This document shows positions 19,341-27,309 of a DNA stretch of 64,000 bases, one piece after another. Position 1 is the stretch's first letter. Each line of letters starts with the position of its first letter. The stretch is from Paraburkholderia azotifigens. GTDB taxonomy: Bacteria > Pseudomonadota > Gammaproteobacteria > Burkholderiales > Burkholderiaceae. The position numbers and the translations under genes are program-made. The stretch lies in NCBI RefSeq assembly GCF_007995085.1, contig NZ_VOQS01000005.1, forward strand, positions 2,294,001-2,358,000. The letters run 5' to 3'. The notes below the pieces were generated by a model that saw nothing but the letters and a program-made list of their open reading frames with translations, had not been told where the DNA came from and ran no database searches.

Positions 19341-20111
19341 TTACGGCTCCGAGAGCCAGTTCTCCAGCGCCGTGGCGAGCGCGACGGGCACTTCGTACAT
19401 CGCGTAATGCCCTGCGTTGCGCAGCGTGTCGAGCGTCGCGTTCGGATACCACGCGAGCCACGTGCGCGTCATCAGCTCGGCCGTGATGGTCGGATCATGC
19501 TCGCCGACGAAGAGCTTCACGGGAACCCGGTTGCCTTCGACCTGCGCAGCGAAGTCGCCCGTCGCCCATTGCGGCAGATAGCCCGCAAACGCTTCGCGCC
19601 GCGAGTCGCGTTGCGAAGCCTGCGCGAGATGCGTGCTCCATTGCGTGGCAAGCCGGCTGCCCGTCGAAAAGTGAATGATGCCTGCGCGCTTCGCGACATC
19701 GTCGATGCAAGCCGAGAACATCGCGAGGCGCGTGTCGTCCATGCGCGAGCCGCATGCGGGCACGGCGGAAATACCCGCCATCTTCACGACGCGTTCGGGC
19801 GCGCCGACGAGCACGCGCTGCATCGCCATGCCGCCCATCGAATGGCCGATCAGGCTGAAGCGCTGCCAGTCGAGACGATCCGCGAGCGCAAGCACGTCGC
19901 TCGCAGCCTCGTCGAACGTGAACGCGCCGTCGATTTCGCGCGAGAGACCGTAACCGCGATAGTCGAAGAACGCATAGCTGAAGCGTTCGGGATCGAGCGC
20001 GGGCGTCAGTGCATGCCAGTCCGCCGAACTGCCGAACCAGCCGTTCAGCGCGATGACCTTGTGCGGCCCGTGTCCAAACTGACGAAAACCGTTGAGCGCG
20101 GTCATGTTCAT
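19341..20111 (-). CDS. Alpha/beta hydrolase
   Basis: The 256-residue protein has an oxyanion strand ALNGWFGSSADW, the nucleophile elbow GHSMGG, the acid loop VGEHDPT and the catalytic His in NAGHYAMYE, so the triad is intact. Start ATG 20111 overlaps the fumarylacetoacetase stop as ATGA. In heteroaromatic pathways such enzymes act as deformylases, enol-lactonases or C-C hydrolases; which applies here is unknown. Confidence 0.87.
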   Translation of the reverse strand: MNMTALNGFRQFGHGPHKVIALNGWFGSSADWHALTPALDPERFSYAFFDYRGYGLSREIDGAFTFDEAASDVLALADRLDWQRFSLIGHSMGGMAMQRVLVGAPERVVKMAGISAVPACGSRMDDTRLAMFSACIDDVAKRAGIIHFSTGSRLATQWSTHLAQASQRDSRREAFAGYLPQWATGDFAAQVEGNRVPVKLFVGEHDPTITAELMTRTWLAWYPNATLDTLRNAGHYAMYEVPVALATALENWLSEP

Positions 20112-21448
20112 TGCCCCCCGGCGGCATGCGGATACGGCAGCGCGGGCGCGATGCGCCCGCGGCATTCGCCGAAGCCGATCGACACCGCGCCGGGCGCGCT
20201 GGCGCGTGCCGTGAGGACGATTTCGTCGCCGTCTTCGAGCGCGATGCGCGTTTCGCCGTTCGGCAGCGCGAGCGGCTTCTTGCCCGCTTCGCTGAGCTCG
20301 GTGAGGCACGCGCGAGCGGCGTCGTCCGCGCCGGAAATCGTGCCGCTGCCGAGCAGATCGCCCGTGCGCAGGTTGCAGCCGTTGCTCGTGTGATGCGCGA
20401 CCATCTGCGCGAAGGTCCAGTACAGATTGTCGAGATGCGTGTGCGTGATCTGCACGGCGGGCATGCGGTCGCCGCGCATCGCAGCCGTCGATAGATGCGC
20501 GAACAGTTCCAGGTCGATACCGCCGCTTTGCTGATCGCGTGCGCCATGAAGATGCGGCAGGATCGCCGGGTCGCCCGCTGCGCGCGAAGGCGCGGCCTTG
20601 CGGAACGGCGCGAGCGCCTCTTCCGTGACGAGCCACGGCGACAGGCTCGAATGAAAGCTTTTACCGAGGAACGGGCCGAGCACCTGTTCGAACCATTGAA
20701 TGCTTTTCGCCGACCAGTCGTTGAGCAGGCAGTAGCCGAACACGTGATCGCGTGCGGTGTCGATGGAAATGGCTTGCGTCAGCGCATTGCCGCGACCGAT
20801 GACGGCGGCCAGTTCCAGTTCGAAATCGAGCATCGGCGCAGGGCCGAAGCGCACGTTGCCGTCGGCGTCGCGAAACTGGCCGTGCGGACGTCGCACATCG
20901 CCGCCGCTCACGCGCAGCGACGACGCGCGGCCATGATAGGCGATCGGCAACGACTTGAACGCTGCGGGCAGCGGATCCGCGAGGCCCTTGTAGCGGCCGT
21001 GGCGCTCGGTGTGATGCAGCGACGTCAGAAAGTCCGTGTAATCGCCGATCGCGCAGGGCAGCGTGAGCTCGACATCGGCGGCGAGCGGCAGCACGGCATC
21101 GAGCGATGCGGCGAGGCGCGCTTGCGCAGGCGAACCATGTTGCAGCAGATCCGATAGCGCGGCGCGCAGCGCGCTCACGCGGCGCGCGTCGAGCGCCATC
21201 AGCGCGTTCAGTGTGTGGTCGCATGCCGTGGCGCAGGCGAGCGCCGCATCGCCGTCGAGCAGTGCCAGATCGTGAAGCGCGCGCAGATCGACGATGCGAT
21301 CGCCGATTGCGACACCCGTGCGGATCTGGCCGTCGCGCACGAACGCGCCGAACGGCAAGTTCTGAATGGGGAAATCCGTGGTGCCGGCATTCGCCGACTC
21401 GATCCAGCTTCGCCGCGCCGGATCGTGCGTGAAATTCAATGCACTCAT
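20108..21448 (-). CDS. fahA: Fumarylacetoacetase (FAH family, full-length form)
   Basis: The 446-residue protein has the SH3-like N-terminal domain and the FAH barrel. Active-site residues visible by alignment to the family are D139 (IGDYTDF), H146, E210 and E212 (MLDFELEL) and D244 (LLNDWSAK). The family hydrolyses the C-C bond of fumarylacetoacetate or similar 3,5-diketo acids. No homogentisate dioxygenase or maleylacetoacetate isomerase lies nearby, so it probably acts on another ring-fission product. It is coupled by ATGA overlaps to the VOC gene before it and the hydrolase after it. Confidence 0.9.
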   Translation of the reverse strand: MSALNFTHDPARRSWIESANAGTTDFPIQNLPFGAFVRDGQIRTGVAIGDRIVDLRALHDLALLDGDAALACATACDHTLNALMALDARRVSALRAALSDLLQHGSPAQARLAASLDAVLPLAADVELTLPCAIGDYTDFLTSLHHTERHGRYKGLADPLPAAFKSLPIAYHGRASSLRVSGGDVRRPHGQFRDADGNVRFGPAPMLDFELELAAVIGRGNALTQAISIDTARDHVFGYCLLNDWSAKSIQWFEQVLGPFLGKSFHSSLSPWLVTEEALAPFRKAAPSRAAGDPAILPHLHGARDQQSGGIDLELFAHLSTAAMRGDRMPAVQITHTHLDNLYWTFAQMVAHHTSNGCNLRTGDLLGSGTISGADDAARACLTELSEAGKKPLALPNGETRIALEDGDEIVLTARASAPGAVSIGFGECRGRIAPALPYPHAAGGQ

Positions 21449-21981
21449 TCGGGGCGTGTCTCCGATACTGCCTTGTTCTTTTCAGCCGTCCAGGCGTCGA
21501 GCGCCGGCCGAGCACGCATTTTATAGCCTTCCAGTTCATCGACGGGCGCGACGGGAACAGTCAGTTCGACGCGCAGTCCGTTCGGATCGAAGAAATAGAT
21601 CGAGCGCACGAAGTGATGATCGGTCACGCCGAGCACCTCGATGCCATAGTCGATCAGGCGCGCCTTCATCGCATCGAGCTGGTCGAGCGTGTCGAGCCGC
21701 AGCGCGATGTGATTGACCCACGGCGGCGTATTCGGCGAGGGCAGGGCGGCCGTGTCGTCGCCGAGATCGAAGAACGCGATGTTCGAACCGTCGGCCATTT
21801 CGAAGAACACGTGCACATACGGGCAATGTTCGCCCGTGCTCGGCACGCGGTCGAGTCGGATCACGTGGACGAGCGGCAGACCGAGAATGTCTTCGTAGAA
21901 GTGGCGCGTTTGTTCGGCGTCGCGGCAGCGCCACGCAAAGTGATGCAGGCCGAGCACGGGCGCCGGGCTGGAGTTGGACAC
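21445..21981 (-). CDS. VOC-superfamily protein, possible extradiol-type ring-cleavage dioxygenase
   Basis: The 178-residue protein has two beta-alpha-beta-beta-beta modules. A possible 2-His-1-Glu metal set is visible: H13 or H14 (LHHFAWRC), H91 (NHIALRL) and E139 (LRVELTV). These are the positions used by glyoxalases and one-domain extradiol dioxygenases. Start is GTG 21981 after AAGGAGACACC. Its stop overlaps the start of the fumarylacetoacetase gene, so the two are made together, which would suit a cleavage-hydrolysis pair. A dehydratase or epimerase role is not excluded. Confidence 0.8.
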   Translation of the reverse strand: MSNSSPAPVLGLHHFAWRCRDAEQTRHFYEDILGLPLVHVIRLDRVPSTGEHCPYVHVFFEMADGSNIAFFDLGDDTAALPSPNTPPWVNHIALRLDTLDQLDAMKARLIDYGIEVLGVTDHHFVRSIYFFDPNGLRVELTVPVAPVDELEGYKMRARPALDAWTAEKNKAVSETRPE

Positions 21982-22039
21982 GGTGTCTCCTTGTATTGCA
22001 GATTCGGACGGGCGGTCGCCCGCTATCGCGTGCGCGGGA

Positions 22040-23227
22040 TCAGACTTCGACGGCGTCGACGTCGTACTCGAACAGCCAGTTATAGCGCTCTTTCACGCGC
22101 TCCTCGCTCCATTCGCGATCCACATACGCAGCCGCGCCTTCCGCGTGCGCAAGCTGCGGATTGTGAAAGCGCGTCGCATTGGCGGCCGAGCCGCGTACGA
22201 CGCGCGCCGTGCGGTCGAGGCGCAGCGCTTCGTAGCGTTGCAGCGCGCGAGGCACGTCGTCCGCGTAGCGTTCGACGCAGCGCGCGAGCAGATAGCCGTC
22301 TTCGATCGCCATGCCCGCGCCCTGCGCGAGAAACGGCAGCGTCGGATGGCAGGCGTCGCCAAGCAGCGTCGCGTGACCCTGGCTCCAGCGCGTCATCGGC
22401 TCGCGCACCATCAGCGCCCATTTGTACGGAATGTCGATCGCGGAGATCAGCGTGCGCACGTCTTCGTGCCAGCCTTCGAAATCGGCGAGACATTCGTCGA
22501 GCGTGCCGCGTTCGGACCACGATTCGACCTGCCAGCCGGACTTTTCGATCGCGCCGACGAAATTGATCAGCTTGCTGCCGCGCAACGGATAGTGAATCAC
22601 GTGCGCGCCCGGGCCGACCCAGTTCGCGCCGTACGACTCGCGTAGATGCTCGGGTACCTTCGACGCGTCGATCACGCCGCGCCACGCCATCACGCCGGAA
22701 AAGACGGGTTCGTCGGGACCGAACAGCGCACGGCGCACGCGCGAATGCACGCCGTCTGCGCCGATCAGCAGATCGCCTTCGCAGGTCTCGCCGTTCACGG
22801 CCTGCACGACGACCTTGCCGTTCTGCTGCGTGAAGCTTTCCACCTTGTGATTGAGACGGATCGCGTCGGGCTTGAGCGAACGCACGACGTCGGCGAGCTT
22901 TTCGTGCAGATCCGCGCGATGCAGCGTGAAGTACGGAAAGCCGAACATTTCGCGCGATTGCGTGCCGAGGTCGAAGAGGCGCCAGGTCTGACCCGTGTTC
23001 CAGAGCCGCACGCGCTTGCCGAGGGGTTCGCACGCGAGACCCTCGAGCGCGTCGCCTGCGCCGAGCCGGTACAGCACGCGTGTCGCGTTCGGGCTCAGCT
23101 GCACGCCCGCGCCGATCTCCTTCAGCGCCTGCGCCTGCTCGAACACGGTGACATCGAAACCCTTTTTCAATAACGCGGCCGCGGCCGTCAATCCGCCGAT
23201 ACCGGCGCCTGCAATAACTATCTTCAT
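22040..23227 (-). CDS. FAD-dependent aromatic hydroxylase (3-hydroxybenzoate 6-hydroxylase/salicylate hydroxylase-like)
   Basis: The 395-residue class A flavin monooxygenase has GAGIGGL at residues 7-13, the DG motif GADGVHSRVR, and GDACHPTLPFLAQGAGMAIED. It resembles 3-hydroxybenzoate 6-hydroxylases, salicylate hydroxylases and 6-hydroxynicotinate 3-monooxygenases. It would add a ring hydroxyl with NAD(P)H and O2, making a dihydroxylated ring for cleavage. It is the first gene after the AT-rich region 23228-23455, so transcription of the long operon may begin here. Confidence 0.9.
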   Translation of the reverse strand: MKIVIAGAGIGGLTAAAALLKKGFDVTVFEQAQALKEIGAGVQLSPNATRVLYRLGAGDALEGLACEPLGKRVRLWNTGQTWRLFDLGTQSREMFGFPYFTLHRADLHEKLADVVRSLKPDAIRLNHKVESFTQQNGKVVVQAVNGETCEGDLLIGADGVHSRVRRALFGPDEPVFSGVMAWRGVIDASKVPEHLRESYGANWVGPGAHVIHYPLRGSKLINFVGAIEKSGWQVESWSERGTLDECLADFEGWHEDVRTLISAIDIPYKWALMVREPMTRWSQGHATLLGDACHPTLPFLAQGAGMAIEDGYLLARCVERYADDVPRALQRYEALRLDRTARVVRGSAANATRFHNPQLAHAEGAAAYVDREWSEERVKERYNWLFEYDVDAVEV

Positions 23228-23455
23228 TCGACGATTCGACCTCTTTCGTAATGGGCGCTTGTTTTATCGACGCTGGTTATCAATCGATCGATAATATTTA
23301 TAAGTGGTAAACCCGGTGAAATCGGGAATTACTTTAAATCAGCGAATCGCGCGAAAGAAGCAAATTAATCGGAATGGCTTATCACTTAAATTTGATAATT
23401 GGCAGGCGCCTGGGATAAACCCTTTAGCGGCGAAACAAGGCAGAAGATTGCGTGC
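23228..23455 (-). promoter_or_regulatory. AT-rich probable promoter/regulator region upstream of the catabolic operon
   Basis: This 228-bp noncoding stretch between ubiX and the monooxygenase gene is strikingly AT-rich compared with its neighbours, with runs such as taatatttataag and cacttaaatttgataattgg. No single -35/-10 pair stands out. The composition and position suggest the main control region of the operon and a landing site for the LysR protein encoded at its end. Confidence 0.5.
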
Positions 23456-24034
23456 TCACATGCCCCAGCGCTGGACCGTCGCGGTGTCGAGTCCGAACAG
23501 ATCCAGCACGCGGCCAAGCGTGTGATCGACCATGTCGGTCAGCGACTCGGGGTTCGCGTAGAAGGCGGGCACGGGCGGATAGACGATTGCGCCCGCTTCC
23601 GTCACGGAGGTCATGCTGCGCAGGTGGCCGAGGTGCAGCGGCGTCTCGCGGACCATCAGCACGAGACGGCGGCGCTCTTTCAGCGTGACGTCGGCGGCGC
23701 GGGAAAGCAGGCCGCTCGTCATGCCCGTGGCGATCTCGGAGAGCGTCTTGATCGAACAGGGCGCGACGATCATCCCCATCACGGGAAAGGAGCCGCTCGA
23801 AATGGACGCGCCGATGTCGGTGTTGGAGTGACAGACGCTCGCCAGCGCGCGCACTTCGGCGACGCTGTAGTCCGACTCGTGCGCGAGCGTGACCTGGGCT
23901 GACCGGCTCATCACGAGATGTGTTTCAATGTCGAGCTTGCGCAGCAGTTGCAGCAGCCGCACGCCATAAATGACGCCGGATGCGCCGCTGATGCCGACCA
24001 CCATGCGCCGCGGCGGCATGCCTCTCATATCCAT
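23456..24034 (-). CDS. ubiX: UbiX-family flavin prenyltransferase
   Basis: The 192-residue protein has the UbiX/Pad1 Rossmann-like motif VVGISGASGVIYGVRLL, the central SSGSFPVMGMIVAPCSIKTLSEIA and the C-terminal RETPLHLGHLRSM. It makes prenyl-FMN, the cofactor of UbiD-type decarboxylases such as the one at 12751, so the two are expected to function together. The start ATG 24034 is set by GGGAGA 6 nt upstream; an alternative Met two codons on is possible. Confidence 0.9.
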   Translation of the reverse strand: MDMRGMPPRRMVVGISGASGVIYGVRLLQLLRKLDIETHLVMSRSAQVTLAHESDYSVAEVRALASVCHSNTDIGASISSGSFPVMGMIVAPCSIKTLSEIATGMTSGLLSRAADVTLKERRRLVLMVRETPLHLGHLRSMTSVTEAGAIVYPPVPAFYANPESLTDMVDHTLGRVLDLFGLDTATVQRWGM

Positions 24035-24344
24035 AAGAATTCTCCCGAATGCCAATCCTGACTCCGTAACGCGGCGGATGTTAGCACCGGGGTTCTGCTA
24101 AAAGAAGCGTGAAAGTCGATTTAATAGCCGCTCCTGGTGTTTTTACCGATCTATTAACGGCTTTATTCGTTTTGTTCGATTGGTTGATAAATAATTCGCG
24201 ATTCAAAGCCGTAAATACGTTGGATACACTCTCGGCAACATATGGCAGGAACAGGCATCCGCGTACGCAACAGCGGGCACTCGCCACATGGGGATCAGGC
24301 GGCGTCTAGCCGGCTGGCGACAATAAAGACATTGGAGACACTGG
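24035..24344. other. Divergent intergenic region, ubiX and porin
   Basis: This 310-bp AT-rich region sits between two divergent genes of the cluster and must carry both promoters. The part at about 24115-24240 contains several TTAA/TTTATT stretches. I see no gene and no convincing single promoter. A short ggaga site serves the porin. Confidence 0.5.
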
Positions 24345-25436
24345 TTGAAAACGACGAGTCTGCTGTTAGGCGGCTGCGCGTTCGCGTTGAGTTGTCCCGC
24401 GTTCGCGCAGTCATCGGTGACGCTGTACGGAAGCGTCGACGTGGGTGTCGATTTCGTTTCGAACTCGCGTGGAGCGCATCTGTATCAGGAATCGGCGGGC
24501 AAGCGTACGCCAGATCGCTTCGGGTTTCTGATCAAGGAGGATATCGGCGGCGGCAACACGGTGTTCGCGCGGCTCGAATCCGGTTTTCTGACGAACACGG
24601 GTGCGCAGATCAATCCGACGAGCTTCTTCAATCGCGATGCGTACGTGGGCATTTCGAACGACCGCTTCGGCTCGCTGAGCATGGGCCATATCCCCGATTA
24701 CGTGTACGAATACGTGGGCGGGCTGAACAACTCGGTGCCGGGCATCTCGTCGTTCTACACGGTCGGCAATCTGGACGGGCTCGCGAACACCCGCGCGCTC
24801 GACAACTCGGTGAAGTACGAGACGATCAACTACCGCGGGTTCCAGGCGGGCGTGATGAACGGCTTCGGCAATCAGACGAACTTCAGCGATGGCCGCCAGT
24901 ACAGCATCGGTGCGCGGTATCAGAACAGCATCGTGAAGCTGGGCGCCGCGTATTCGATGTCGCACAACCGCACGGCCGACCTGTTCGGCGTGTTCGGCGT
25001 GACGTCGGTGCTCGGCCAGACGCTGAAGCAAGGCACGCAGTTCAACGCGGATCGGTATAGCACGATCGCAGTGGGCGGCTCGGTGTCCGTCGGCGATTTC
25101 ATCCCGCACGCAACGTTCACCGACGTGAAGCTCGAAGATCCGAAGGGTTCGGTGACGGAACGTAACTACCAGGTCGGCGTGAACATCGACCTGAGCGGCG
25201 GCAAACGCTTCTACGTGCTGGGCATTTCGTACAACCGCTCGATGTTCGAAGGGCTGGCCTACAACCAGTACAACCTGTTCCTGACCCACTATCTGTCGAA
25301 GCGTACACAGATTTACGCGGGCGTCGGCCTGCAGCGCGCGTCGGGCACGGGCGCGAAGGCGGAGCAGTTCGGTTATCAGCCGTCGAGCTCGAGCGCGCAG
25401 ACGGTGGGACGCATCGGTCTCAATACGATGTTTTGA
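24345..25436 (+). CDS. Gram-negative trimeric porin
   Basis: The 363-residue outer-membrane beta-barrel starts with a signal peptide ending CPAFAQ-SSVTLYGSVD, the hallmark of beta-proteobacterial porins, and ends with an aromatic residue (GLNTMF) as barrel-sorting signal. The start codon is TTG 24345 after ggagaca. It is divergent from ubiX and followed by two aromatic-acid-type MFS genes, so it is the likely outer-membrane entry for the pathway substrate. Confidence 0.88.
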   Translation: MKTTSLLLGGCAFALSCPAFAQSSVTLYGSVDVGVDFVSNSRGAHLYQESAGKRTPDRFGFLIKEDIGGGNTVFARLESGFLTNTGAQINPTSFFNRDAYVGISNDRFGSLSMGHIPDYVYEYVGGLNNSVPGISSFYTVGNLDGLANTRALDNSVKYETINYRGFQAGVMNGFGNQTNFSDGRQYSIGARYQNSIVKLGAAYSMSHNRTADLFGVFGVTSVLGQTLKQGTQFNADRYSTIAVGGSVSVGDFIPHATFTDVKLEDPKGSVTERNYQVGVNIDLSGGKRFYVLGISYNRSMFEGLAYNQYNLFLTHYLSKRTQIYAGVGLQRASGTGAKAEQFGYQPSSSSAQTVGRIGLNTMF

Positions 25437-25687
25437 TGCGCGCGTCGGGGGCGATATCGGCTGAGAACGGCTGTGTAGACGTGGGTGACGGATCGGCAGC
25501 GGGCGGAAAACCTGACGGGGTATGGCTTTCTTCACCTTTTTCGATCTGATCATCGAGATTTTTTGATTCTGTCGCTTGCCGGCGGGCCGTATATTGAGGC
25601 TCCTGGCAGCGGCGCCACTGTAAAGCAGCACGGGGCGGCGACGCGATGCAGGCGCGTCGCCGGCCGATCAGGCACATTGGGACGCAC

Positions 25688-27073
25688 ATGCAAGCAGACC
25701 GCACATTCAACATATCGACCCTCATCGAAGAGCAAAAAACAGGACGTTTCGCCGTCGGCCTGCTGTTCTGGTGTTTCCTGATCATGCTGATGGACGGCTA
25801 CGACCAGACGGCGGTGTCGTTTGCGGCGCCCGCGATCATCAAGGAATGGCACGTCGCGCGGGGCGGCTTCGGCCCCGTGTTCGGCGCCGGGCTGTTCGGC
25901 ACGCTGGTCGGCTCGTTCATCTTCGGCTATCTCGGCGACCGCTTCGGCCGCAAGCGCGCAATCGTCTCGGGTAGTCTTTTCTTCGGCCTGCTGACGCTGG
26001 TCTCCGTGTGGGCGACGTCGCTGCATGACCTGATGCTGCTGCGTTTCATCGCTGGACTCGGGATGGGCGGCGTGGTGCCGAATTCGGTTGCGCTGGTGGC
26101 CGAATACGCGCCGAAGCGTCTGCGCGCGACCTGGGTCACGCTGATGTTTTCCGGCTTCTCGATCGGCGCGGGCTCGGGCGGCCTGGTGTCGTCCGCGTTG
26201 ATTCATCGCTACGGCTGGCCCGTGATGTTCGTGGTCGGCGGCGTCGGCTCGCTGTTTGTCGCACTGCTGCTGATCGTCATGCTGCCGGAATCGGCGAAAC
26301 TGCTGGTCGTGCGTCAGCGCAGTGTCGAAACGGTGCGCAAGCTCGTCGCACGTCTGCGTCCCGACATCGCGTTGCCCGCCGATGCGCAATTCGTACCCGG
26401 CGAAGTGCAGGAAAAGAAGCGCTTCGTACTCAAGCTGATTTTCTCCGACGGCCTGCGCGGGATCACGCCGCTGCTGTGGATCGTCTTCATCGTCAACTCG
26501 ATGGCGCTGTATTTCCTGCAGAACTGGCTGCCGATCCTGATGGAAGGCGTCGGCATCAATCCGCAGAGCGCGGGCCTCATCACGACGATGTTCTCGGTCG
26601 GCGGCGTGCTCGGCGGACTGATTCTGTGCCGCTTCGTCGATCGACACGGCGTGCTGGCCATCATCTCGCTGCCTGCCATCGGTTGCCCCGTGGTCGCGAT
26701 GCTGGGGCACGGCATGTCCGAAGCGTGGCTGATGTTCGCCGTGTTCGCGACGGGCTTCTGCGTGGTCGGCGCGCAGTACGGACTGTATGCCGTAGCAGGC
26801 ATGATCTACCCGACGTCGTTCCGCTCGGCGGGTGTGGGCAGCGCGATTTCCGTCGGCAAGATCGGCTCGGTGTCGGGCCCGGTGATCGGCGGCATTCTGC
26901 TGTCGATGCATCTGCCCTTCGCGCAGATGTTTTACGCGGCGTCGGGGCTGTTCCTCGTCGCGACCGTTTTTTCGACGGTGCTGGCCGTGCTGTACAAGGC
27001 GCGCTTCGGCGACGAGCATGGCAAGAAGGACGCGCCCATCAAGGAAATGCGTTCCGCGCTGGGCGACTCCTGA
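25688..27073 (+). CDS. MFS transporter, aromatic acid:H+ symporter (AAHS) type
   Basis: The 461-residue, 12-TM transporter carries the AAHS motif DGYDQTAVSFAAP in TM1, the MFS loop GYLGDRFGRKRA after TM2 and RLRATWVTLMFSGFSIG in TM4-5. Members import benzoates, hydroxybenzoates and protocatechuate. The start at ATG 25688 was chosen because the 14 upstream codons are not membrane-like and a tggga site precedes it. It is clearly paralogous to the next gene. Confidence 0.88.
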   Translation: MQADRTFNISTLIEEQKTGRFAVGLLFWCFLIMLMDGYDQTAVSFAAPAIIKEWHVARGGFGPVFGAGLFGTLVGSFIFGYLGDRFGRKRAIVSGSLFFGLLTLVSVWATSLHDLMLLRFIAGLGMGGVVPNSVALVAEYAPKRLRATWVTLMFSGFSIGAGSGGLVSSALIHRYGWPVMFVVGGVGSLFVALLLIVMLPESAKLLVVRQRSVETVRKLVARLRPDIALPADAQFVPGEVQEKKRFVLKLIFSDGLRGITPLLWIVFIVNSMALYFLQNWLPILMEGVGINPQSAGLITTMFSVGGVLGGLILCRFVDRHGVLAIISLPAIGCPVVAMLGHGMSEAWLMFAVFATGFCVVGAQYGLYAVAGMIYPTSFRSAGVGSAISVGKIGSVSGPVIGGILLSMHLPFAQMFYAASGLFLVATVFSTVLAVLYKARFGDEHGKKDAPIKEMRSALGDS

Positions 27074-27309
27074 ACCCGCGCCGTCGTGCGCGGCCGGTCC
27101 TCCATTTTTCATGACATACCGATACCCGCTGCCGGGCTTGCTCCCGCGAGCCGCGGCGGGAGCGCTCGTGCCCGCTCTTGCGGCACGATGCAGACCACCT
27201 TGATAAGAACAATCGACGGGTATTGAGATCGCGTGAATGCCCGTTGAAAAGGAGACTGGATGAACGGGTACTTTTCACTTGAGGCAAACGCGGCCGTGGA
27301 GCGTCGGCG

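Noticed and set aside
19341..20636. 431-residue form of the alpha/beta hydrolase
   Set aside because: The extra N-terminal 175 residues lie inside fahA in another frame; the hydrolase starts at 20111 with an ATGA overlap.
12751..24034. Furoate/HMF (hmf) pathway
   Set aside because: UbiD/UbiX plus a Mo-hydroxylase is reminiscent of hmfFG and hmfABC, but there is no CoA ligase, and fahA plus a flavin hydroxylase do not belong to that route.
24411..25631. 406-residue frame antisense to the porin
   Set aside because: No motif, extreme Arg/His content, and the porin frame has signal peptide and barrel features.
25550..27112. 520-residue open frame antisense to the first AAHS transporter
   Set aside because: Rich in Arg, His, Gln and Asp with no hydrophobic core or domain; a typical shadow of a GC-rich gene on the other strand.
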